Assembly (NCBI RefSeq): GCF_946479965.1
Contig: NZ_CAMLHX010000001.1
Span: forward strand, 62,001 to 126,000
Length of the DNA: 64,000 nucleotides
Origin: an uncultured Mucilaginibacter sp.
Lineage (GTDB): Bacteria > Bacteroidota > Bacteroidia > Sphingobacteriales > Sphingobacteriaceae
Reading direction: 5' to 3'
In this document: positions 1 to 8,471 of the stretch, piece after piece
Position numbering within the stretch: position 1 is the stretch's first letter
Layout of the letters: the number at the start of each line of letters is the position of its first letter
The notes under the pieces: model-generated
What the model was told of the DNA's origin: nothing
Database searches by the model: none
Seen by the model: only the letters and a program-made list of their open reading frames with translations
Program-made: the position numbers and the translations under genes

Positions 1-492
1 TTGGGTGGTGCTGTCGGCAGCTATGCAGGGCAGGAAAAAGCCGGAGTATTATACGCCCAAAGCGGCATTGGCGCCGCGCCGGTTATCTGCTATGAGTCCA
101 TATGGGGTGAATGGGTGGCCGGAGGGGTGAAAGACGGCGCGCAGTTCATCGCTATTATAACCAACGATGGCTGGTGGGAGAACACCTCTGGTAAAGACCA
201 GCATCTGGACTACGCCAAGCTGCGCGCCATTGAGACCCGCCGCTGGGTTTGCCGCTCGGCTAATACGGGTATCTCCGCGTTTATTAACCAGCGCGGCGAC
301 ATTGTGCAGCAAAGTAAATGGTGGGTGCGAGCGGCGCTTAAGCAGGATATCAACCTGAACAGCGACCTTACCTTCTACGTTAAATATGGCGACTATCTGC
401 CTAAAACCGGCAGCTTTTTGGCTGTTTTGGGGATGTTGTTTGTAGGTAGCAAGATCAGGTTTAAACGCAAAGAAAAGGCCGTTGCCGCGTAA
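1..492 (+). CDS. lnt: Apolipoprotein N-acyltransferase, C-terminal part (cut by window edge)
   Basis: This is the 3' end of a gene that begins before the window; the first base is already coding. The 163 residues match the C-terminal half of the nitrilase-fold domain of Lnt, which transfers the third acyl chain to the N-terminal cysteine of lipoproteins in the inner membrane. The nucleophile cysteine is visible in VICYES (codon 88-90), followed by the family-typical stretches TNDGWW and RAIETRRW. The C-terminus ends in a hydrophobic helix (GSFLAVLGMLFVGS) and a basic tail, as expected for the last membrane segment. The many predicted lipoproteins in this window would be its substrates. The catalytic Glu and Lys lie outside the window. 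Confidence 0.93.
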   Translation: MGGAVGSYAGQEKAGVLYAQSGIGAAPVICYESIWGEWVAGGVKDGAQFIAIITNDGWWENTSGKDQHLDYAKLRAIETRRWVCRSANTGISAFINQRGDIVQQSKWWVRAALKQDINLNSDLTFYVKYGDYLPKTGSFLAVLGMLFVGSKIRFKRKEKAVAA

Positions 493-522
493 GGATTGAG
501 TGGTGAAAATTGGGTATTGCGT

Positions 523-692
523 GTTCCAAAAAATATAAAGGGTGTAAAAGCTGTTGACGGTACTAAATACCTGATTGTTAGCACCAATGTATTTTAGCGT
601 GGAACAGTTTGGAACACTTTTAGGCCGTTTTTTGGTGATTTTTTATGAAATTTGGAACACTTTGGAACAGTGGATTTGGCGTTTTGAAACAG
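523..692 (+). repeat. Intergenic decamer repeat element, GGAACA version
   Basis: Tandem pairs of a 10-mer occur at 601-620 (GGAACAGTTT then GGAACACTTT) and 651-670 (TTTGGAACAC then TTTGGAACAG). A degenerate copy (TTTTGAAACAG) lies near 682-692 and an inverted copy (GTGTTCCAAA) near 523. The element fills the space between the converging 3' ends of lnt and the next gene. A second element of the same design, with GCAACA instead of GGAACA, lies at 25921-26150. Confidence 0.7.
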
Positions 693-722
693 AAAAAAAA
701 ACGCGATGCAATTGCGTAACCT

Positions 723-753
723 TTTTAAGCACTCGTCGCAGACGAGCGCAAGA
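723..753 (+). repeat. 31-bp REP-like repeat, copy 1
   Basis: The 31 bp here are identical to 1258-1288 and in the same orientation. The core CTCGTCGCAGACGAG is a hairpin (6-bp stem, 3-nt loop) that is longer on the minus strand because of a G-T pair. The two copies bracket the gene at 770-1249. This resembles REP-type palindromes, but no RAYT transposase is present here. Confidence 0.75.
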
Positions 754-769
754 ACTAGAATCTGGCGCA

Positions 770-1249
770 TTATTGCACGGCCGTCACATATCTCCCACGC
801 ACATACTGTAACCTTTTACCCTTGCATTCAAACAGGAACTCTCCTTTAGAAATAGCACCTCCGGTTGATTCTGCTGTGAAGTCAACATAATAATAGCTTT
901 TTCGCGAATCTGATTTGTAGGTAGAAAGTTTTATATACGGATAGCCTTTTTTTAGTTGGTGATTTATTTTGATCAATGTAGTATTTACGTGTAGTTCATT
1001 TAACTTTCCGAATTTGCCGGATAGTTCATTAGGAAAAATTAAACACAGTTCGGTCATACCTACAAGCCAGTGTTGCCGAAGAATAAATTCCTTTACGCTT
1101 TTCAGATAGAGCTCGTCATCCCATTCGCAACCATAAAATATGCTATCGTCACTTTTGGATATCTGCAAAAGACCTTTGCGTGATGTATCTGTTTGTGCAG
1201 CGGAGATATTGGCAATCAAGATCAAAAAACAGAGAAATATCCATTTCAT
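770..1249 (-). CDS. Small secreted protein of unknown function
   Basis: I do not recognise the family. The 159-residue product starts with a signal peptide (MKWIFLCFLILIANISAAQ, cleavage likely after SAA) and should be periplasmic or outer-membrane associated. The mature part has no motif I can name; it is mixed alpha/beta in composition with several Lys/Ser/Tyr-rich strands. ATG at 1249 is chosen because it leads directly into the signal peptide; another ATG three codons upstream (1258) would touch the flanking repeat. The gene is bracketed by two identical 31-bp repeats, the upstream one only 8 bp from the start, so it may have arrived or been duplicated as a unit with them. Confidence 0.6.
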   Translation of the reverse strand: MKWIFLCFLILIANISAAQTDTSRKGLLQISKSDDSIFYGCEWDDELYLKSVKEFILRQHWLVGMTELCLIFPNELSGKFGKLNELHVNTTLIKINHQLKKGYPYIKLSTYKSDSRKSYYYVDFTAESTGGAISKGEFLFECKGKRLQYVRGRYVTAVQ

Positions 1250-1257
1250 AATTACCA

Positions 1258-1288
1258 TTTTAAGCACTCGTCGCAGACGAGCGCAAGA
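1258..1288 (+). repeat. 31-bp REP-like repeat, copy 2
   Basis: This copy is identical to 723-753 and in the same orientation. It lies directly upstream of the start codon of the minus-strand gene ending at 770, between that gene and the divIC-like gene. Confidence 0.75.
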
Positions 1289-1309
1289 GGAAGAATAGGA
1301 TTTTGTAAA

Positions 1310-1609
1310 TTATTCTGCTACTTTCTCCTTTACCACAACAAAAACATCCTCATTGTCTTTACGCATCAGGTATTTTTCGCGGGCAAATTTTTCTAGCTGT
1401 TGGGGGTTTGAGGTAAGCTCCTCCAGGTCTTTGCTTACTTTATCAGTTTCTTCTTTATAAAAATCGCGCTCTTCTTCCAGTTTAGTTACCTGCTGGTGGT
1501 ATTGGTATTGCGATAGCAGATCATTTTTATCAAAAAAAGTCATCCACACCACAAAAGCAACCGTAACCAGGAAGAATTTATTTTTAAAAAGATCTATCAG
1601 GCGTCTCAT
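1310..1609 (-). CDS. Septum formation initiator, FtsB/DivIC family
   Basis: The 99-residue bitopic protein has a short cytoplasmic N-terminus, one membrane helix at about residues 11-27 (NKFFLVTVAFVVWMTFF), then a periplasmic coiled coil (QVTKLEEERDFYKEE) and the conserved end LEKFAREKYLMRKDNEDVFVV. This layout is diagnostic of the FtsB/DivIC family, which links FtsL and FtsQ in the divisome. The acidic-protein gene at 1700-2632 lies upstream on the same strand with a 90-bp gap. Confidence 0.9.
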   Translation of the reverse strand: MRRLIDLFKNKFFLVTVAFVVWMTFFDKNDLLSQYQYHQQVTKLEEERDFYKEETDKVSKDLEELTSNPQQLEKFAREKYLMRKDNEDVFVVVKEKVAE

Positions 1610-1699
1610 TCGGGTCTATTCTATTTGGATATAAAGCTATTTAATAATTTTGATTGCTGCAATATTGGTTTTACTCACATATTAACAAGCCGGCTTTTA

Positions 1700-2632
1700 T
1701 CAGGCATACCTTCTTTTCAACACCGCGTAAAACTTTGCAACTGTATCGGCCTTGTTTTCCCAATTGTTTTTGGTTACGTAATTTTTGGTTAAAAAGCGTT
1801 CTGCATCCTCAAAAGAAGTGAGTCTGTTCAATATCTCAATAGCTTCGCTGTAGGCCAGGCTGTAGCCGTTAAAAAGATCTTTTATGTACAGCAACTTATC
1901 ATTCAAACTAATAGCGTGTTTAAGGTCGCTTATTGGCTGACCTACAGGTTCATCCGCTACACCCCCTTTTTTTAACTGGGCAGACATGCGCTGATTAATG
2001 GTCAGTACTTCGTCTTTCGCTTGTTCAGCCTTTTCACTTTTTTCTGTAAACTCTTTTAGGGTGTGCTGTGGCCTATCGGCTGCCAGGTCTTCTTTAGTGG
2101 GCATATCCCCCGGCGCGGTAAGCATTTCTTCTTCCTCATATTCGGCCAGGTTTTCTTCGGGCACCGTCAGCATCTCTTCGTCAATTACGGTTTCCACTAT
2201 GGGTTCATCTTCAACCTCTGCTTCTTCTTCGTCCCAGTCGGGTATTTCTTCAACATCAAGCTCGTGCCTTATTATTTCCGGCTCCTCCTCATCCGCCGCA
2301 GGCGAAATTTCAAAGTTAATAACAGGCGGTTCTTCAGATGTGTCGTTTGTCTCTCCCCGCGATTTTGCAGGTTGCCGTACAACGGGTTCAAAATATTTTT
2401 CTTCAGATTTTGGCTCTTCTTTCGGGGCAGGTAAAGCAGCCTTTTGGGTACTTAATTGTAAATTTATCTTGTTTACAATCTCGGCATGGTCCGCCAAAAA
2501 ATGAGCGTTGGCTACAAAAAGTTCCAGCTCAAGGCTGTTCATGTCATCCGGGTTTGCCTCAAGGTATTTGTACTGGTCGTTAAGCTCTTTTAATATTAGT
2601 CCTATTTTATTAAATACTTCCTTTTGCCTCAT
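1700..2632 (-). CDS. Acidic hypothetical protein with helical ends and disordered middle
   Basis: The 310-residue product has no name that I recognise. The N-terminal 75 residues (MRQKEVFNKIGLILKELNDQ onward) look helical. A long Glu/Asp/Pro-rich low-complexity segment follows (roughly residues 85-200), then a helical C-terminal domain with DKLLYIKDLFNGYSLAYSEA and FEDAERFLTKNYVTKNNW. No signal peptide or membrane helix is visible, so it is probably cytoplasmic. ATG at 2632 is preferred over one nine codons upstream because the helical domain begins there. It sits immediately upstream of the divIC-like gene on the same strand, which hints at, but does not show, a link to division. Confidence 0.65.
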   Translation of the reverse strand: MRQKEVFNKIGLILKELNDQYKYLEANPDDMNSLELELFVANAHFLADHAEIVNKINLQLSTQKAALPAPKEEPKSEEKYFEPVVRQPAKSRGETNDTSEEPPVINFEISPAADEEEPEIIRHELDVEEIPDWDEEEAEVEDEPIVETVIDEEMLTVPEENLAEYEEEEMLTAPGDMPTKEDLAADRPQHTLKEFTEKSEKAEQAKDEVLTINQRMSAQLKKGGVADEPVGQPISDLKHAISLNDKLLYIKDLFNGYSLAYSEAIEILNRLTSFEDAERFLTKNYVTKNNWENKADTVAKFYAVLKRRYA

Positions 2633-2704
2633 AACATGTATTCTGGAAAATGCTATCAAAATTAAGCATTAAATTCTGATATTAGGCCTCTACAAACCAC
2701 GTGA

Positions 2705-3283
2705 ATGCAGCTCAGCGACGAAATTTTTAGCAGGAAGAACGAATCAGGAGGGGGGATAGAGGTGATATGCGGCTCTATGTTTTCCGGAAAGACGGAAGAG
2801 CTCATCCGCCGTATAAATCGTGCGCGGTATGCCCGGCTGAGCGTTAAAGTATTCAAACCTAAGCTGGATGTGCGTTATGATGAGAATGATGTGGTATCGC
2901 ACAATGCGGTAGCTGCCGCGTCAACGCCCATTGATAAGCCCGAAAAAATGTTGCTGATGGTGGGCCACGCGCAGGTGGTTGGTATAGATGAGGCACAGTT
3001 TTTTGATGCCACCCTGCCCGAAGTTTGTCTTACCCTGGCCAACCGTGGCATAAGGGTAATAGTGGCGGGTTTAGATATGGATTTTAAGGGCCGCCCCTTT
3101 GGCCCTATGCCCGCGTTGATGGCCATTGCCGAGTCGGTAACCAAAGTGCATGCGGTATGCGTTAAATGCGGCAACCCGGCGCTTTATTCGTACAGGCTGG
3201 TGCCCGGTAAAGAAAGGGTACTCCTTGGCGAAAAAGACAGTTATGAGCCGCGCTGCCGTGTTTGCTATAACGCTAAAGACTAA
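2705..3283 (+). CDS. tdk: Thymidine kinase (type II)
   Basis: This enzyme phosphorylates thymidine to dTMP in the salvage pathway. The P-loop GSMFSGKT is at residues 23-30, the catalytic base Glu is in GIDEAQFF (E96), and the lasso region with the zinc-binding CxxC pairs is present (CVKCG near 156 and CRVC near the end). Length (192 aa) is normal for the family. It starts 72 bp from the divergent acidic-protein gene. Confidence 0.97.
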   Translation: MQLSDEIFSRKNESGGGIEVICGSMFSGKTEELIRRINRARYARLSVKVFKPKLDVRYDENDVVSHNAVAAASTPIDKPEKMLLMVGHAQVVGIDEAQFFDATLPEVCLTLANRGIRVIVAGLDMDFKGRPFGPMPALMAIAESVTKVHAVCVKCGNPALYSYRLVPGKERVLLGEKDSYEPRCRVCYNAKD

Positions 3284-3378
3284 ATTTTACCTTTCTTTCA
3301 AAAACAATTTTCTGCCAAAAAAGGTTATCTGTTTAATACCGTTGACAACCTGGAGCAAACGCGTATTAGGCGTAAAGT

Positions 3379-3750
3379 ATGGCGAAGAAAATTTTAGTTA
3401 TTGAGGATGATAAAGACATCAGAGATTCTATCCAGTTAGCGCTGGAAGAAGAAGGGTATGACGTTACAACTTCCGAAGATTCCAAAATACTTAAATCGTT
3501 TAACCAGATAGCGCCGGATATGGTGTTGTTGGATAACTGGCTTACCGAGTGGAAAAGCGACGCCAACGGACAGCAAATAAGTCGTGAACTTAAAAGTAAC
3601 CCGGCTACAAGCCACATCCCGGTGATCATGATATCAGCGGTTAGCAATATAAAAGAAATAGCCGAGGCAGGCCTTGCCGACGGTTACCTGCACAAACCTT
3701 TTGACCTGGAAGAGCTTTTAGCGCTGGTTAAGAGGCATGTGAAAGGGTAG
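3379..3750 (+). CDS. Single-domain response regulator (CheY-like receiver)
   Basis: The 123 residues form only a receiver domain. The acidic pocket D10-D11, phospho-acceptor D52 (LLDNWL), S86 and K106 (HKPFD) are all present. There is no output domain, so it would act through protein contact or as a phosphorelay intermediate. The FIST-sensor and hybrid histidine-kinase genes follow 252 bp downstream on the same strand, which makes the kinase a plausible partner (inference). Confidence 0.92.
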   Translation: MAKKILVIEDDKDIRDSIQLALEEEGYDVTTSEDSKILKSFNQIAPDMVLLDNWLTEWKSDANGQQISRELKSNPATSHIPVIMISAVSNIKEIAEAGLADGYLHKPFDLEELLALVKRHVKG

Positions 3751-4002
3751 GGGTATATTCGTTTACTCGCTTCACCTGTGCTATCTTGTCACGCTTCTCC
3801 TTATGCCCTTAATTCTTTCTCGTTTTTCATAAAAATTTATGTTTAAACAACATTCCAATAACGGGTTGCGTATACCATTACGTTGAAAAATATTGTTGCA
3901 AGGCCGGAAAAATGGTTTTTTTGCCAACCGCGTTTTAATTTAATATTTTGTAGATTTAACAACCCTCTATTAAACTTAAACTGTTTTTAACCGCTTAAAG
4001 CA

Positions 4003-5139
4003 ATGAAAACAAGACAGCATCACTTTGTTGGCAACAGCTGGAAAGATTTCCCTTCTGACCTGAATGCCGAAAAATGTCAATTGGTTTTGGTGTTCGGATC
4101 GTCTGACGCTATAATAAAACCTGAGGTTTATAGTCATTTACGATCACTTTATCCAAAAGCAGATATCGTATTTTCTTCAACAGCCGGCGAGATATTAGAC
4201 GATGCGGTTTACGATGATAGCGCTGTAGTAACTGCTATTGAGTTTGAGAAAACTACTGTACGCTCCGTTAAAACAAATATTAAGCACCATGCCAATAGTT
4301 TTGATACAGGTGTGTTTTTAATGGACAAGCTATCGGCTGATGGCTTGAGCTGTGTGTTCATCATATCAGACGGTACTTTTATTAATGGCAGCGAATTAGT
4401 GAGCGGCTTAAATAAAGACAATAAGCATAACGTGCCCGTTACCGGCGGTTTAGCCGGCGATGCTGCCCGGTTTGAAAAAACCTATACAGGCATAAACCAG
4501 GTGCCATCGCAGGGGAACGTAATTGCTGTGGGCTTTTACGGCAAGAACATTAAGGTTGGTCATGGCTCTGTTGGCGGTTGGGACGAGTTTGGGCCGGAAC
4601 GTACCATCACTAAATCAAACAAAAACATTCTTTTTGAAATTGATGGCGATAATGCGCTTGACCTGTATAAAAAATACCTGGGCGATTATGTAGAGGAACT
4701 GCCTGGCTCTGCATTGTTGTTCCCGCTGTCGTTAAGAATGAACGGCGATGAGAAGAATGTAGTGAGAACCATTTTAAGCATTGATGAAGAACAAAAATCA
4801 ATGACGTTTGCGGGTAATTTGCCCGAGGGTAGCAGGGTTAGGCTAATGAAAGCCAATTTTGATAAAATAATAGAAGCTTCGTCAACCGCGGCAAGCAATG
4901 CCTTTGCGGATATTGAAAACGGCAAGCCCGAACTTGCGGTGCTGGTAAGCTGCGTTGGCCGTAAACTGATATTGCAAGACAGGACATACGAGGAACTGGA
5001 AGCAGCCAAAGAAATTTTAGGGGAGAAAGCAACCATTACGGGATTTTACAGTTATGGCGAAATTTCGCCGTTTAGTGAAAGTGTGCAATGCGAATTGCAT
5101 AACCAAACCATGACAGTTACCACCTTTACTGAAGTTTAA
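4003..5139 (+). CDS. FIST domain sensory protein
   Basis: The 378-residue soluble protein contains FIST-N (about residues 25-225, with LVFGSS, STAGEI and PVTGGLAGDAARF) followed by FIST-C (about 225-365, with SALLFPLSLRM, LVSCVGRK and ITGFYSYGEISP). FIST proteins are intracellular ligand sensors working with kinases or cyclic-dinucleotide enzymes; the NosP subgroup binds heme and senses nitric oxide. The gene sits 33 bp upstream of a soluble hybrid histidine kinase that has no recognisable sensor domain of its own, so this protein is the likely sensor. The ligand cannot be read from the sequence. Confidence 0.9.
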   Translation: MKTRQHHFVGNSWKDFPSDLNAEKCQLVLVFGSSDAIIKPEVYSHLRSLYPKADIVFSSTAGEILDDAVYDDSAVVTAIEFEKTTVRSVKTNIKHHANSFDTGVFLMDKLSADGLSCVFIISDGTFINGSELVSGLNKDNKHNVPVTGGLAGDAARFEKTYTGINQVPSQGNVIAVGFYGKNIKVGHGSVGGWDEFGPERTITKSNKNILFEIDGDNALDLYKKYLGDYVEELPGSALLFPLSLRMNGDEKNVVRTILSIDEEQKSMTFAGNLPEGSRVRLMKANFDKIIEASSTAASNAFADIENGKPELAVLVSCVGRKLILQDRTYEELEAAKEILGEKATITGFYSYGEISPFSESVQCELHNQTMTVTTFTEV

Positions 5140-5172
5140 CAATGATCTAATTTATAGACTGAAACCCGCTGA

Positions 5173-6702
5173 ATGGAATATCATAGCATTTTAAACAAAC
5201 AGATAAAAAAATACTTGCCCAACTGTGATCTGGATAGTGAAGCTATGCAAAGTTTCCTGGAAAGCGTTAGTAACTCGTACAACTCATTTGAAAAATCAAA
5301 GAAACTGTCTGAGCATGCGTTTACTGTTAGTGAGCGCGAGTACCAGGAGGTTAACAGTTTTTTGTTGACAGAAAATGAGATAAAACAGAAGTCTATATCC
5401 GAAATAAAAAAGGCTATAGGCGCACTTACTCCTGATGCTATAGCGGCTGTTGACCAGTCTGACGATGATCTGATAACCATTATCAAATTTTTACAAATAC
5501 AGATAGAAAAGGCAAAGGAACTGGAGGCACAGCTGATAGCATCTAAAGATATTGCCGAAAAAGCTGCCATGACCAAGGCACAGTTTTTGTCGACTATGAG
5601 TCATGAGATAAGGACGCCCATGAACGCGGTAATTGGCTTTACACATTTGTTACAACAGCTGGATCCGCGCGAGGACCAGATGGAGTACATTAAAATGCTT
5701 AAGTTCTCGGCAGAAAACCTTTTGGTGCTGATAAATGATATTTTAGATTTTAGTAAAATAGAAGCAGGAAGAATAGAGTTTGAAGAAGCCGATTTTAATT
5801 TAAAAGAACTGATCAGCAATATCAGGTTAGCCCTGCTGCAAAAAGCTGCGGAGAAAGATATTCAGATAAAACTGTTTATAGACGACGAATTACCCGGCGC
5901 CGTCAAAGGCGATCCGGTAAGGCTTGGGCAGATACTTACTAACCTGATAAGCAACGCGGTTAAATTTACCAAAGAAGGCAAGGTAACTATTACGGCATCG
6001 CTTACTAAAAAAACAGATACCCATACCACTGTCGATTTTGAGATCACTGATACCGGTATTGGTATTGAGGATGATAAAGTTGAGCATATATTTGAAAGCT
6101 TTACACAAGCCAGTTCAACCACTACGCGCAAGTTTGGCGGAACAGGTTTGGGCCTAACCATTACCAAGCGCCTGCTGGAGTTAATGGGAAGCGAAATCAA
6201 GGTGAAAAGTGTGGTAGGCAAGGGTTCTACGTTCTATTTCAGCCTTGATATGAAAAACAGCGAAAAAAACTTTGCTGGTCATAAAAACAAGGAGCATAAG
6301 GTTGAAACCAAGAGTCTTAAAGGCGTTAAATTGCTGATAGCTGAGGACAACCAGATAAACGTAATACTGGCAAAACAGTATATGAAGTTGTGGGATATTG
6401 AATGTGATGTTGCAGAAAACGGAGAAATAGCGCTTACACTGGTTCAAAATTGCGACTATGATATGGTTTTAATGGATCTGCAAATGCCCGAAATGGATGG
6501 TTACCAGGCCACAACCGCTATCCGTAACCTGCCTGATGAAAAGTATAGGAAGCTGCCTATTGTAGCGCTTACCGCATCGGCTATGCTGGATATTAAAGAT
6601 CAGGCTTTTATTGTGGGGATGGACGACTACATAAGCAAGCCCTTTAATCCTGATGAACTATATCGCAAGATTGCGCTTTACGCAAAAGGGGAAGAAGTTT
6701 AA
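5173..6702 (+). CDS. Soluble hybrid histidine kinase (HisKA-HATPase-receiver)
   Basis: The 509-residue cytoplasmic kinase has no membrane segment. Order: an N-terminal helical/coiled-coil region (1-130) without a recognisable sensor fold, HisKA with phospho-acceptor H144 in MSHEIRTPMN, HATPase_c with N box (ISNAVKFT), DTGIGIE and GTGLGLTI, then a receiver with phospho-acceptor D435 in LMDLQMPEMDG. Lack of a sensor domain fits signal input from the FIST protein encoded just upstream. The output is not in the operon; the free receiver at 3379-3750 is a candidate phosphoryl acceptor. Confidence 0.95.
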   Translation: MEYHSILNKQIKKYLPNCDLDSEAMQSFLESVSNSYNSFEKSKKLSEHAFTVSEREYQEVNSFLLTENEIKQKSISEIKKAIGALTPDAIAAVDQSDDDLITIIKFLQIQIEKAKELEAQLIASKDIAEKAAMTKAQFLSTMSHEIRTPMNAVIGFTHLLQQLDPREDQMEYIKMLKFSAENLLVLINDILDFSKIEAGRIEFEEADFNLKELISNIRLALLQKAAEKDIQIKLFIDDELPGAVKGDPVRLGQILTNLISNAVKFTKEGKVTITASLTKKTDTHTTVDFEITDTGIGIEDDKVEHIFESFTQASSTTTRKFGGTGLGLTITKRLLELMGSEIKVKSVVGKGSTFYFSLDMKNSEKNFAGHKNKEHKVETKSLKGVKLLIAEDNQINVILAKQYMKLWDIECDVAENGEIALTLVQNCDYDMVLMDLQMPEMDGYQATTAIRNLPDEKYRKLPIVALTASAMLDIKDQAFIVGMDDYISKPFNPDELYRKIALYAKGEEV

Positions 6703-6706
6703 CATC

Positions 6707-6746
6707 AATCAAACAACTCTGCATTGCAATGCAGGGCTGTTTGATT
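6707..6746. terminator. Bidirectional hairpin terminator
   Basis: A strong interrupted stem (AATCAAACA with TGTTTGATT outside, CTGCAT with ATGCAG inside) lies between the converging kinase and alcohol dehydrogenase genes. AT-rich flanks on both sides fit termination in both directions. Confidence 0.7.
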
Positions 6747-6760
6747 TAATATTGTAAGGT

Positions 6761-7804
6761 CTACAACGTAGTCATATCAATAACAAACCGGTATTTAACG
6801 TCAGCGGCTAAAATACGCTCGTAGGCTTCATTTATCTGGTCCATGCTGATCAGTTCAACATCTGATACGATGTTATGCTCTGCGCAGTAATCCAGCATCT
6901 CCTGGGTTTCTTTTAAGCCTCCAACTAATGATCCTACCAAGCTGCGTCTTTCCATCAGCAGCGGGAACACCGAAACAGGTATAGGTTTTGCCGGCGCGCC
7001 TACACATATCATCACCCCATCAGATTTTAGCAAATTAAGATATTCGTTATAATCATGATCGGCAGATACCGTATCAATAATAAAGTTGAATGTTCTGGCT
7101 ACTCCGGCCATTTGGGCTTTATCAGTAGTTAATATAAAATGCTTGGCACCCAGCTCAGCAGCATCCTGTCTTTTACTTTCAGACCGGCTTAGCATGGTAA
7201 CTTCGGCACCAAAAGATGCAGCCAGTTTAACCGCCATGTGGCCCAGTCCGCCCAAACCCACAACAGCCACCTTATGGCCCGCTTTAACGCCCCAACGTTT
7301 CATGGGCGAGTAGGTAGTTATGCCGGCACATAATAAAGGCGCTACGTTGGCCAAGGGCAGCTTGTCTGATATGGTTAATACAAAGTGTTCCCTAACTACA
7401 ATATGGCTGCTGTAACCCCCTTTACTGATAGATTTTTTATCCTGACTAAGGGCATTGTATGTTTGTGTATTACCGTTTTCGCAGTACTGTTCCAAATCGC
7501 TCCCGCAATTGGAGCAATGCATGCACGAGTCGACAAAGCAGCCAACACCAACTGTTTGTCCCACTTTAAAGCGTGTTACATCTGTGCCTATGCGTGTTAC
7601 AGTTCCCACAATTTCATGCCCGGGTACAGCAGGGTAAACAGTGCCACCCCACTCGTTACGCGCAGTATGGATATCAGAGTGGCAAACGCCGCAGTATAGT
7701 ATTTTTACCTCCACATCGTCGGGTCCGGGTTCGCGGCGTTCAAAAGAATAGGGGGCAAGGGGTTGGTCTGCGGCTTGCGCCGCATAGGCTTTCACAAGTG
7801 TCAT
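6761..7804 (-). CDS. Zinc-dependent alcohol/aldehyde dehydrogenase, YahK-like
   Basis: A 347-residue medium-chain dehydrogenase closest in pattern to E. coli YahK, an NADPH-dependent aldehyde reductase of broad range. Catalytic zinc ligands are visible (C41 in GVCHSD, H63 in PGHE), as are the structural-zinc cysteines (CMHCSNCGSDLEQYC) and the Rossmann motif GLGGLGHMAVK. The end of the chain (INEAYERILAADVKYRFVID) is almost the YahK signature. It is monocistronic, convergent with the kinase gene and divergent from the sigma-factor gene. The physiological substrate is unknown. Confidence 0.93.
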   Translation of the reverse strand: MTLVKAYAAQAADQPLAPYSFERREPGPDDVEVKILYCGVCHSDIHTARNEWGGTVYPAVPGHEIVGTVTRIGTDVTRFKVGQTVGVGCFVDSCMHCSNCGSDLEQYCENGNTQTYNALSQDKKSISKGGYSSHIVVREHFVLTISDKLPLANVAPLLCAGITTYSPMKRWGVKAGHKVAVVGLGGLGHMAVKLAASFGAEVTMLSRSESKRQDAAELGAKHFILTTDKAQMAGVARTFNFIIDTVSADHDYNEYLNLLKSDGVMICVGAPAKPIPVSVFPLLMERRSLVGSLVGGLKETQEMLDYCAEHNIVSDVELISMDQINEAYERILAADVKYRFVIDMTTL

Positions 7805-7990
7805 ATATTGTAATGGGTTTTTTACAAAAATGGCAAACGTGTTTCACATAAATAAAACCGATTATGATAATTATTTAGTTAGCGTTAGCGCCTATTAACG
7901 CTAAAAATTGCTTTTTTTTTAAAGTTGTAATATTTGCGGAAGAAAGTCTACTAATCAGCAAAACAGCAATTTATAATAGCTTTACACTTA

Positions 7991-8467
7991 ATGGACGAAA
8001 AGCAGTTTCTTAAACTTGTAAGTGAACATCAGGGCATAATCCATAAGATATGCCGGTTGTACAGAGATACGGCTGCGGACAGGGAGGACCTGTTTCAGGA
8101 GATAGTTTTTCAGTTATGGCGGGGCGTAAATACTTTCAGAGGCGATGCAAAACCAAGCACCTGGATCTATCGCGTAGCCCTTAATACAGCGATAGCTACT
8201 TTCAGAAAAAGAAAGCCGGAGATAGAATACACGCTACAACTGCCGGATGTTTTACAGGAAGATGAAAGCGACGAGTTGGCGTTGCGGCGCGAGCAGTTGT
8301 TTCGCGCCATAAAGCAACTAAACGATGGAGAGAAGGCCATTGTTGCCCTTTACCTGGACGATATGGATCACCGGCAGATAGCTGAGATAACCGGCATCAC
8401 CGAAAATAATGTTGCGGTAAAGTTGAACCGCATAAAAACCAAAATTCAAAAACTTTTAAATATCTGA
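7991..8467 (+). CDS. ECF-type RNA polymerase sigma factor
   Basis: The 158 residues contain sigma region 2 (about 8-75, with DREDLFQEIVFQLWRGVNTF and STWIYRVALNTAIATFRKRK) and region 4 (about 95-155, with IAEITGITENNVAVKLNRIK as the helix-turn-helix). Length and the absence of regions 1 and 3 place it in the ECF group. The next gene begins 4 bp after the stop and encodes a membrane protein, the position expected of an anti-sigma factor. Confidence 0.94.
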   Translation: MDEKQFLKLVSEHQGIIHKICRLYRDTAADREDLFQEIVFQLWRGVNTFRGDAKPSTWIYRVALNTAIATFRKRKPEIEYTLQLPDVLQEDESDELALRREQLFRAIKQLNDGEKAIVALYLDDMDHRQIAEITGITENNVAVKLNRIKTKIQKLLNI

Positions 8468-8471
8468 TAAA

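Noticed and set aside
7935..7945. TAATATTTG as promoter of the ECF sigma gene
   Set aside because: It has one base too many between TA and TTTG; only a near match to the -7 consensus.
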